NCBI RefSeq assembly: GCF_020080835.1
Contig: NC_058167.1
Location: forward strand, 13,601,403 to 13,665,402
Length of the DNA: 64,000 nt
From: Cotesia glomerata
Taxonomy: Eukaryota > Arthropoda > Insecta > Hymenoptera > Braconidae
Reading direction: 5' to 3'
Shown one piece after another: positions 1-11,430 of this stretch. A program made the translations under genes and the position numbers. The notes below the pieces were generated by a model. The model had not been told where the DNA came from. It worked only from the letters and a program-made list of their open reading frames with translations, and did no database searches. The stretch's first letter is position 1. Each line of letters opens with the position of its first letter.

Positions 1-1416
1 TATCTTTAAAAATGTCAATAGTCCACGAGATACAATATCATTTCTTAATTATATTTTATATTATATAAATAATATAATATAAAATACTAAATAAAATTCT
101 GTGAATTTATTTTACACTCAGGATTTTTTTTTCTCTGAATCAACATTAGAAACCTGGGAAAATAAAATTATATTTTATAGATATAACTGAAATAAAATTT
201 TTTTTCAATAGATGATTACTGAAAAACTCTTGGGAAAAATTCAGACATTGAAATTCAATGGAAATCTTAAGGGTGAGTTCCCTCAGCGTCAACCGTAAAA
301 TTAAATAGTTTTTAAAAAGTAATATTTATGAAAAAAAATGATCCTGAGGTAAGGGTGACTTTTTATTGTGATTTGTTCCAACCTCTCTGGTTAATCAGGT
401 AATTATTGCGCTTGTTATACAGAAAAATAATTTTTTTTCGCTTTTCTAAATAATAATGATCCTTGTAAATAGTGATTTATGGTCGATAAATATCAGCTGG
501 GATTTATTTTATTACCAAGAATATTTTTATAATTTCTTAGATGATCGGTCTTAGTCGTAAAAACGATAATGATCGTGAAGGGAGTTGCAAGCGGACTCCC
601 CAGGGACTTGGAGTCTATCCTCGATTGTAGATCGCTCATCCCAGAACAAAGGATACATTTGCCGAAGAAGAATATAGTATATAGTATATAGGGAGCTGAT
701 AAAATAATTTCTTCTTTTAAAACTCTCCATACATCCATCTCTAATAGCCCGTTCATGGTGGATATTCGCCCCAAAAACTGCGTGGTCGTTGAAAAGAAAA
801 TGGTGGACAGATCGTTGCGGATAGCGGGTAGAGGATGGTGGATATGAGTCTGATGGGGGATTCATTGACGTCCTTTGATCCAAGATAAGTGAAATAATGA
901 AATGATAGCCGCACTGAAAATATAATACCAAGTATATACTGTATGTTAAGAGCTTAAAATGCTAAAATGGCGACTCGTAGAGAACCAATGCACTGGATAT
1001 TTACAACTAAGTACAGGAGATTTTGATCAAATGATTGTTAATAGTTCTTTCTGTTCATGTTCATGCCAGGGGAATCTCATATTTTATTTTCAGGTCTGCC
1101 ATTCAGGATAGGATTGAAAGATAAAAAGAAATAGTGGCGTTAACGTCAAAAGGCGTCATGCGCTCCGGTAAACTCACCTGGTTCTTTTTGAAGACTACTA
1201 TTCAAACCACTAATAAGTTATTTAATAACTTTTAAGATCTGATTCATGATATTCAAAGTATCACTCAATTTAAATTTATTTTGTCATTGAATTTTAATAG
1301 AAGACAAAATTTAAATTTAATTTTTTAACTTCTCGGTTAAAAATTTGTGATTTAGTATTCTTATTTCTTCAAGAGTTACAAATTTTTTCGGGCAATTAAT
1401 TTTTTAGAATTATTCC
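1..1416. other. Intergenic AT-rich DNA with a truncated foldback arm
   Basis: No gene is supported here. The first ~60 bases match one arm of the foldback element at 1417-3662 (compare 3535-3590), so a further copy runs off the left edge. Bases 540-930 are GC-richer and open in two overlapping minus frames, but those frames show no recognisable domain and no splice-site support. I read that patch as non-coding. Confidence 0.5.
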
Positions 1417-3662
1417 AGGTAAATCTATATTATTAAGAGAATAAGAAAAATTTTGTTTCCAAGATAGTCATATGATAAAATCGATTTTTTTAGTGAAATT
1501 TAGTGTCATTGCAAAGGTCTTGACTTGAATTTGTGCCTTTTCAAGGTTTCATATAATTCTCACCAATATTCAATTTATTACGATAAGTATTTAGGCTGTA
1601 TTCGAAAATACTCTATCTCTAGATACATAATTAAGAAATTACCTTGTATCTCGTGAACTATTGACATTTTTAAAGATATAAGCTCATCCCGATGTTACAT
1701 TCATCGAGACCTTTCATTTAAGTACCCACGTCAATTTTTCATATATTTATATATATATATGAATATATGAAAAATATATTAAAAATGCATGTGGGTATTC
1801 AAATGAAAGCTCTTAATGAGTGTAACATCGAGATGAGCTCATATCTTTAAAAATGTCAATATTTAAGAAATTACAGTGCAATTTAAAGAAATTACCTTGT
1901 ATCTCGTGAACTATTGACATTTTTAAAGATATAAGCTCATCCCGATGTTACATTCATCGAGACCTTTCATTTGAGTACCCACATCAATTTTTCATATATT
2001 TTATATATTTATATATATGAATATATGAAAAATATATCAAAATGCATGTGGGTACTCAAATGAAAGCTCTTGATGAGTGTAACATTAAGATGAGCTTATA
2101 TCGTTAAAAACGTCAATAATTAAGAAAGTATAGTGCAATTTAACAAAAGTCATTATCTAATAAAGCAAAATTATAATTATTCATAATTCACAAGTCACAG
2201 CAGTCACATAGTGACTGCAAATTAGTATTATTAATTAATTTTTAAAATTTATAATAAAAAAACTCAAATATTACTTAAAAAAAGATCTATTTAAACAGAT
2301 AGTTCCAGTTGGCACAACACAGTAAAAAACACCCCGTTGAAAATTAACTGTGCAGATAATTGACAAAACATTTATCAACCGGGTGTCGGCCGCGTGTCCG
2401 GCACGTGCGTGACCACGTACTTTAGTAACGTCCCAACACTTCTATTCCTCCGATATCACGCATCCCTTGGTGTGGATTGTGTATTAATAGTACACCCGAA
2501 AGTTGAAGAGATACTGATACTTTTTGGGATTGATATGATATCGCTTCAGCGGATCCCTAAGAAAACACAATAAAATAATAATCCTATCGGCCGCGTGCCA
2601 TCTCAAGTGTCTTAGTGGCAATATTAATGTTAATATCAATATTAATAGATATACAAAAGTTTTATTCCCACAAATTATCCATATGCGCGAAGAATATACA
2701 ACATACAATACTTTTTAACAAATATGAGCCGCTTTTAATGTAAGTATTATCATTTATGACAAAAATAACACAAGCATGCCTAATATAATGAAGAGCTTTT
2801 ACATTACAGACACGTGTATCAAGGAAGTGGCTCATACTCGTATCACGGTGTGAAATTATCGGCTCGGCACGTGTCAAAAGTTAGGCGTAATTGAGATATC
2901 ATTACTTTCAAGATAGATCGTTCATTTTATATCAAGGATTTCGCTTATGGAACCGCGACTTAACGCCCTCGCACGTGCCTCCCCAAGGCTTGTTGAAGCA
3001 TCAGTACCATAGTTAGGCTATTTATGTTACATTTTTATGATACTGTCAATTTTTAAAATTTTATAACAAATCAATTTTATTAAATAAAAAAAAATTTCCA
3101 CTAATAATTTTTTTATATCTAGCAACCTTGCAGTCACTATGTGACTGCCGTGATTTGTGTATAAATAAATAAAATTTTGTTTTATTAATAAGTAATGACT
3201 TTTGTTAAATTGCATTGTACTTTCTTAACTACTGATGTTTTTCAAGATATAATCTCATTCCGATGTTACACTCATCAAGAGCTTTCATTTGAGTACTCAC
3301 ATGCATTTTCATATATTTTTCATATATATACATATATATAATATATATTTTAAAGATATAAGCTCATCCCGATGTTACACTCATCAAGAGCTTTCATTTG
3401 AGTACCTACATGCATTTTTGATATATTTTTCATACATAGATATATATAGTATATATAAATATATAAATATATGAAAAATTGATGTGGGTACTTAAATGAA
3501 AGGTCTTGATGAGTGTAACATCAGGATGAGTTTATATCTTTAAAAATGTCAATAGTTCACAAGATAAAAGGTCATTTCTTAATTATGTATCATAATAGAG
3601 CAGTTTCGAATGAAGTGACACTGGTCACAAAATTTTGCTTATTCTCTTAATAATATAGATTT
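1417..3662. mobile_element. Compound foldback (inverted-repeat) element, ~2.2 kb
   Basis: The left half (1417-2215) reappears reverse-complemented in the right half (about 3125-3662). The outer ends pair (a run containing CTATATTATTAAGAGAATAA at 1423-1442 and its complement near 3637-3656). Inner arms share AATTTAACAAAAGTCATT (about 2135-2155 and its complement near 3195-3215) and the hairpin GCAGTCAC...GTGACTGC. Each arm itself contains smaller palindromes with a TA-rich loop (1645-1860, 1903-2125, 3350-3560). The left arm carries about 140 extra bases (1460-1600). No transposase ORF is present, so this is a non-autonomous foldback or composite MITE. Exact termini and target-site duplication were not resolved. 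Confidence 0.75.
2281..3020. other. GC-richer core of the foldback element
   Basis: This sequence between the inverted arms is compositionally unlike them. It has four CACGTG palindromes (2402-2407, 2811-2816, 2868-2873, 2972-2977). Short open frames exist but none has coding character. It may be captured host DNA or the original unique core of the element. Confidence 0.45.
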
Positions 3663-6600
3663 TACAAACAATAATACTTACCTATTATAAAGAAAAAGTA
3701 AGAAAAAAAGCTATTAATAATCATAAATAATATTCAAGAATGTTTTAAATTTAAGTTTATTTATTTTGAATTTAATTTTTCATTACTATGTATGTTACAT
3801 GTTAGATGGTGAGATTTAACAGCGGTAATTTGCATCATGCAATTTGCGATTGACACATCATACGTGATGCGTAAAATTAAATTCTTGGTAGGTACAGTAT
3901 ATTATCATTATCAGTTTCATTCGAGGGATGGTTAACTTAAACACCGCCTTGGGATATTTAAATGTTTAATGTTCAACAGAAGTCGACAAATATTTAGTAT
4001 TTAGGTACCACGTGATTCGCCCTGGGCTATACTCCTGGCAGAAGAATACGCACATTGTCAGTGCGTGTATATCTATGTATTTATCTCATCAATTATGTCA
4101 CTCAAAACGTTAATAAAAGTAAATTAAACAGGAGGCATCGTGATAACTTTTTGTACGTAAACAGCTGACTCATTGCTATTATAAAATAAATAAAATGTTT
4201 TATTTTATTATTAGTATCTTTATTTATGTTTATGTTTATTGTTTGGGCTAACTGAGGGGAGGACTGGATGACGGTGGAGAAATAGTTATCTTGATTACTA
4301 GATAAGTAAATTATTAGTTATAAAATTTTTTGGAGTCTTCAGAAGAAAGAGAAATTTTTTTTTTAATTAAAAAAATTTTTTTCTAGGTACGTTAAAATAA
4401 TATTATTTGAAGAGGATAAATTTAGAAATTAATGATTGATTACATTTATGTTTGATCCAAAGGTTTGATTTAAAAAATCAAATATACCTTTATCAAGTGT
4501 CCATTAAATTGACTTTAGAATTTAATCCGACTATTAAAAGCATTCGACTATTCATCAGATGATCTAGCTCAAATAATATGACATCCTTTTAATATTAAAC
4601 CCCTTTTTTAAAGTTATAGTTGGGGGTAAAAATAAGTTCGGTAGTAAGTAAACATTTTTTGTAACAAAAAAATTTTTTATTCCAAAATATTGTCTTGCAT
4701 TAAAATTTTACTTGTAAAAAAAAGATCAGATAAATATTCACAAATGAAATCAACCATTTGAATTTTTATTTTTTTAAATAAAATTTCTATTTGATATATT
4801 TTTTTTTTGAAAAATTGAAAAAAAAAAGAACAATTTAAAGAAAAAGTTGATTATCACAATTTTAACAAATTAAAAAAAAAAATTTACAAATTTTTTAGAA
4901 AATTGTGATATTCAACTTTTTTTTTTTTTTTTTAAATTGTTCGTTTTTTTTTATGTACTTTTCAAAAAAATATATAAAAAAAAGATGAAATAGAAATTTT
5001 ATCCAAAAACATGAGAGCCAAAATTTTTTCCAACTTTTGAAGGTAAAAAAGCTATTAAAGTTTTTATTTTTTTCTTTCACGACATTTTTTTATCATAAAT
5101 CCGCCGTAAAAACAAGCAAAATAAAAAAAAAATTTGAAAATGTTAATTTTTCACCTATATAGTTATGGCTCCACTTGTAAATAATTACCAAAGATCAAAA
5201 TTTTAAACAGAAAATTTATTTCTGTTTATTTTTCCATAAATCTTTTTTATTACTAGTATTTAACTTTAACACAATAATTAAGTGATTGATTTAAAAATGT
5301 TGACCTATTTTTCTCAGGGTCTAAAATTTCTGGGTGCAGACGTGGTAGGTGTTCGGCGTAATAGATCTTAAATGTGTTAACTGTATGATGTACAACGAAA
5401 CCGGTGGTTTACAAATGAAATGTGTGCCCGATTTCACAGCTACTTAGCGACAAAGAGCGGTGTCTTTGAAATCCACCCTCAACTACAACTACAGCCGGCG
5501 GTCAAAGAGGCAGAGTCTTTACTTCTTAGTCGGATTTTCGCGCTCTTGACTATGTTGTTGGTTCCCACTGTAAATTTACTTGTTACTGTTACTTTTATTT
5601 ATGGGTTTACACAATTTGTCTATTTCTTTTCTGTAAACCTATGAAATTTATCAACTTGAGCGTGAGATCTCGGGGTTTCCTACTTCTACCCCCTGTAATT
5701 CAGTGAATTTGGATGAAAACATTTTTTATACAATAACCATAACTATTACAATGATTTAACATCAAACTAACAAAAATTTGGGTGATTTTGATATCATGTC
5801 TAATTAAATAATGAAATTTATAGCCGGAAACTTTGGTCGATTTCCTGCATCCGGCAGATATGTATTGTGTATCTAATATTGAAGTAATTTTTTGTTCGGC
5901 TATTTTATAATAAATCTGTTATTTTTATTCGTGATTAGAGGGTTCGATTGGAGTGGAGGAGTAGAAACTCTAATGCTCAAACTTTCGTTCTATGTACCCA
6001 TACTTTGAATTATATACGCGACGTGAAAGAGCAGCGTCGAATCGATTAGACGTGGTTCTGCTCGTACGTAAAATCACCCGGTTGTGTAATTTCAAGCTAG
6101 TTAACATTAACTTACATTTTGAGTGACTTGATGCTAATGAAAATTAAGAACTATGGATAATTTTATCTGAAACTAATCAAATGCCGGGTGTTTTTTTTAT
6201 TTATATAAAAGGCTACCGCGTGTTTCTTATTACATGGAAATTTGGTCCATATGTGGAAAATATATTATTTATTTATTTTTTTCAGCCTTGAGCGCCTAGA
6301 AATAGGACTGAGTACATATAACCTTACATAATCTTAATTCTATTAAATTACATTTAATAAATAAAAAAAAAATCACAATCTAACTGTCAATATTAAAATT
6401 ATACAGTTCATATTTTTAATAAAAGTAAAAATAATTAATTAATATTGAGCTGTTTAATTTTAATTAAAATTAATTTAGCAAAATTTGATGTTAATAATTT
6501 TAGTCACAAAATAAATTATGACAAAAAAAATTTTTTTTTAAATTGACATTTAAGAATTTTATAAAATAAAAAATGCAATTTTTTATAAATAATTTTTTGA

Positions 6601-7190
6601 AACAAATTTGTTTGTTAAAAAAAATAAAAAATTGTAAAGTGACAGCTAAATTTAATGTCATTTAATTTGATGTGTTGATTGTTTCAAATAAATTTATTTT
6701 TTGTTAATTAATATCGATTATGTTTATGTTTATTATTTCATTATTTGAAATATATTTGTTTCTTTTTTTTTAACTTTTTATTTGTTTTTAGGGACTGCGA
6801 ATTTATAATAAAAAATTATATTAAAATATTATTAATTTAATACAATGCGTATAATTTTCTCTGTTATTTTTCTCCATAAATATATTTTTTCCGTCATACA
6901 TATTTCCACTTTATAACTTCTGTCTATATTCTTTTTAAATTCTATAATTTTTTGGTATTTACACTGCCCATTTTTACTTTATCTCACATATTGAAGGTCT
7001 AATTAGCAATTTGTCTCTCTTTATTTTTTAGAGGGTAATTTTTTAACATTTTGATGTAGCAATAATCCAATTATAAATTATTTGAATGATTTAAACCTAA
7101 ATATTATATCTCTATTAGATATTAATGATATTAAATGGTTTTTTAAAGTGATAATAAATTTTGAATTAATTTTTTTTTTTCTTACAAATA
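3663..7190. other. Intergenic AT-rich DNA
   Basis: Low-complexity A/T runs dominate. A somewhat GC-richer stretch lies at 5320-5560 and another at 5940-6070. I see no splice-bounded ORF, RNA gene or clear repeat here. Confidence 0.4.
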
Positions 7191-7354
7191 CACAGTAAAA
7201 AATTTTGCGTCAATGCGTCAAAAAATTTTGATGTTAAATATTTAACACTTTTTTGTGTCAATTTAACACAATAAATGTTAAATTTACATATAAAAGTGTT
7301 AAATATTTAACACAAAATTTATTGACGCAATAACGTAAAATTTTTTATTGTGTA
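7191..7354. mobile_element. Palindromic MITE, family A, copy 1
   Basis: Termini are CACAGTAAAAAATTTTGCGT and a matching inverted end finishing in TTTTATTGTGT. The interior is also palindromic (TTAAATATTTAACACTTTT and its complement). Related copies lie at 24048-24223 and 50829-50980. There is no coding capacity, so it is a non-autonomous terminal-inverted-repeat element. Confidence 0.75.
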
Positions 7355-10300
7355 AAAGATTCTCTAAAATGGAGTTAGACAATTTTTATATTTTACAGAT
7401 ATCGAAGTTCTAATTAACAAATTGTCTAAAATATAAAAATAAGTATTTTAAAGTCCTATGAAAATTTTTATTGATGTTCAATAAATAAAAAAAAAAAAAA
7501 AAAGATTTTTAATATTAACTAAAACTTGAACCTAACACTTCAGTAAAATAATCTCTGCATGCGATCACAATCAGCGAACACGTCATTTCTGCATTCAGTG
7601 ATTCTCACTTAGTATATTAATCCAGTTTTTCCCCCTAAAAATTTCCGTTATAAAATATCCAGCAAACCGTGATATTTTTTCAAACATAAAACATAAAATT
7701 AAAGCTACGCATGATCTTTACTCTCTTAAAAATAATTTATTTTCATAACAACACAATGCAACTTCCAACTAACATATAATTTGATTTTTTGTGGATTTTG
7801 CTGGCGAAAAAAAGCACCACTGTCATTCGTACGCATACAAGTACAGAGTGCAGAAAGTACGGCAGATGGCTGAGTCGTTGCCCCAGTCTATTTCGTCGTA
7901 CATGTATGTATATATATATGAAGAGTGAACCCCAAACAATGGTTAAATCAGGGTGTGGGTCCTGTCGAGGGGTGCCGTGGGTGTTTAATGAGCTGCCGTA
8001 TAACTCGAATATGAAGGGTACTACATACCCAATGCCGACTTACCAGGGCTTAGCCAGAGTTTCGCTGGTTTCGTTCTATTGATAGTAATAGTGATGACGA
8101 CGAAATGAAGGATACTACCAACGGGAAGGGGGAAAGGGTACCTTGGTCGTTCGTGACGTTAAGCACTTGACTACTACCGGGTCTGACCGTATAAAGTGTT
8201 GAAATAACATACTTGTGTTTATCACTTTTCGGTTATTTATTTTTGCATTTCAAATTATTTTATGGCTAATTTATTGATAGATTTCTAAATCTGGGAATTT
8301 TTGTACAGAAAAAATTTTTTTAAATATTTAAAAATAGTATTTACAATTTTATAATACTGAAATAAAAAAAAGTCTAATTTTTATTTTTTTTTTATTAAAA
8401 ATAAATTATAAAAAAAAATATTAATTAAATTTTTTAAAAATTATTTTCTGTAACTAATTTATTTGTTAAATATTTTTAAAAAATTTGCATTTGTAATTTT
8501 ATTAAATTTCTAGTTGTGGAATTTTTTAAATTAAAATTTATTTATAATAATTTAAAAAAAATTGACAGATGTTTACAAATTTTATTTTTATAATTTACTT
8601 ATTATATTTATTTATTTTTGTAAGCTAAAAATTTTTTTTTAAACTAAAAAAATTTCTCAATTCTTAAGAAAAATTTTTTGCAATAATTTTTTTGAAAGAA
8701 AAATTTTTTAAGTGTACAAAAAATTTGACATGCATGTTTAATAATTTTTATTAATGCTTCATTGTTAATGTGAAGTATTAATAAACGGAGTTTAAATTCA
8801 AAAGCGTCAATTTAGAGGAAAACCAGAAGCCCGTAAAATTTGAAGTATTAAATTACGCAAAGACGTCCCAATTTAAAATTTAAGATACATTGAATAAATA
8901 AATAAAAAATAACAAATTCAAGTTAAGGTAAATTAGATTTTACTATCATATTAGATTTCCATTATACGGGTAATTTAAAAATATCGCGAAAAAAGTAACC
9001 TGACACGTGAGATCGCCGAAGCGTGGCTAAAGTGAATTTTAATAAGGAAAATCATTTTTAATGTTTAGTCTAGCGCTCTCGAATTCGAGTGAGTGAATTT
9101 GATATGGGCTATTATCTGTGGATGCTGAACTTCTGCTGGTAGAATATGTACCTCCTGCAGCTCAACTCGGGGCCCACAGTTGAGTCCGGACCCTGATAAA
9201 CCAAGATAGAGAAAGAGATGGGAGATAAAATCCACTCGGTTGTAATCCGGCTTAAGTTTGCCCCAGCGGCCTAATAAAATGTTTTTTATCTGCTCGTGTT
9301 AAATATCATCGATTTGGTTTGAGCCTCGTCACAAATGTCAAATCTCTTCTTTACATCAGATTAAAACGGGGAAGTGACATTCAGTAAATTATTCAGTAGT
9401 TTGTTTAAATAGTTCCGAAAGAAAAATACAAACATTTTTATTTTAATTATAAAAATTGAGAGATTTAACGCACTTAGAAGGCTAAAAAAGCGATTTTTGG
9501 ATTTTTTTTTTCTCAAAAAACTCTTTAATTGATTAATATGAAAATGAAGATATGTATAGTCATTTTTAAATTTAAAAATAATTTTTTTTTTCTAACAGAT
9601 AATTAATTTTCTAGCTTTTGTAAAATATTTCCAAAAGGTCCTTTAAAGCATGATATCTTCGGTTTTAATCGTCAGAATTTAAAAATAAAAAAAAATTCCA
9701 CTAATATAAAATATTAATCAAAGGAATTCTTAAAATATTTATTTTTTACAAAATCGCACTCACAAAAAAAATTCGATTTTTCTTGAAAATTTTAGTTTAT
9801 AATTTTTAAAATAATAATTAAATTATTTTATTATAAAAAATGTAAAATATTTGTTGTATTAATTAATTCTTGGATCAATTACTGAAAAATATAGTTAAGA
9901 AAATTGTGTAAAAATTAGAGACTGATTTAATCAGCCGCTTTTAATAAATCTTGCTTAGCGACTTTAAAAAGACAGTTTTGAGCAAAAGGCGCTTAAAGTT
10001 TTTTCAGTCCAAGGTAACTTTACAAAAATATCTTTAAAAATAATTGTTCAATTGACATTAAATTTTCTGTGTTTATACGTAAATATTTCCACATTACAAA
10101 AATGAAATTAAAAAAAATTGATCATTTGAAAATTTGTTAAAAATTGGTGAAAATATTTTTGAAATTAAGCCATTTTTTAAGAAGAAAATTGAATGCAAAG
10201 TTGAGTTAACTGGATCCGCGGTTGAATGCTGAATGCTCCAGCTCATGCTCCAGAGTAGAGGGTATTCTTCAAGTAAATTATAGTCTTGAATGGCGACACG

Positions 10301-11274
10301 GCGGGGGGTTGGTTGGCACGCGCACGTCAGCCTACACCTGCCCCCTATAGACATCTGTCCCACTATTTCGTTCTATACTTTATATATATATATATTTCCA
10401 TCGCAAAAGTCAAACTCGTACACATATACCTTCAACAATGTCCCATTTTTTCAGGAGTAAAATAATTAATGGTCAAGTACTAAAGAGCGAGAGTAAGAGC
10501 CTTTTTCTATTCATCGTCCCAGTTCAGCTTCATAATTTATATTGCACACGTAAATATATATCTATATACTTATACATACCTATTAAATGGAACCAGCGTT
10601 TAATTTTTTGCCCGCAAAAAATAATATAAAGTTTGTTTGCAGAATAGTTCGGGCAGGAACCTCCCGAGTTCCATTGAAGGATAATAAAAAGAAGAAAGAA
10701 GAATAGTGGATGGATAAATGATAAAAGCAAACAGAATTTCCATATTTACGGAATTAAGAGAGTCGCCGTGATCGAACGCAGTCGCTGTCAATGTCAAAGG
10801 GACGACATATATCCCTGCGGTGGTCTCTAAGCTCTTTGTTCGTGGTTTAACTACAAAAGCCTGCAAATGCCTCGCCATGAAAAGCCGCGGCCACCCCCTT
10901 GTACCACCAGCACACTCTATTCTGAAAGATATTCAAACAGATGCGGAAATTTGATGCTGAAGATGCTTGTCTAAATTTTTCTTTTATCTATGTCTATAGT
11001 TGTAATAACCAAACTCCTCTTTTGCCAGGCGAGCTTGTGTTTAAAAAATTCTATTGTTTATTTGATAGTATTTTTGGTATGGAAGAATCAATTGCGCTTT
11101 GGAAAGAGTCCTTAAATTTTTTTTTTTCAAAACTATTTTTGATGAATTTGATAAATAAATAAATAATTTTATTAATTTTAATGGAAAATATGAGAAAATT
11201 TAGATCATTTTTTAAATCTTAAAACTTTTTACATTCACAGACAATTTTATAAAGTATTAGAAGATTTTATAACT

Positions 11275-11430
11275 ACACACAAAAAAAAAATTTACTTGAA
11301 TCAAGTAAATAATTTTGAAGAAGTTCATTTTTTTGATTTGAGTAGAAAGATTTTTAAACTAATAAATTTTTCTTGGTTTAATTAAATTTTACTTGATTCA
11401 AGAATTTTTCATTTGATTCTATGAAATGTT
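11275..11430. repeat. TTGAATCAAG-type palindromic repeat, family B
   Basis: The stretch alternates ACTTGAATCAAGT and ACTTGATTCAAG blocks in opposite orientations separated by A/T runs, so it folds on itself. Similar stretches occur at 14804-15005, 20115-20266, 27215-27545, 47135-47357 and 49452-49650. Confidence 0.55.

Noticed and set aside
551..931. Overlapping minus-strand frames of 126 and 93 residues
   Set aside because: No domain, biased composition consistent with non-coding DNA, two frames open at once, no splice or promoter support.
7789..8082. 97-residue plus-strand open frame
   Set aside because: No recognisable motif or signal peptide and low-complexity surroundings; likely chance in a GC-richer patch.
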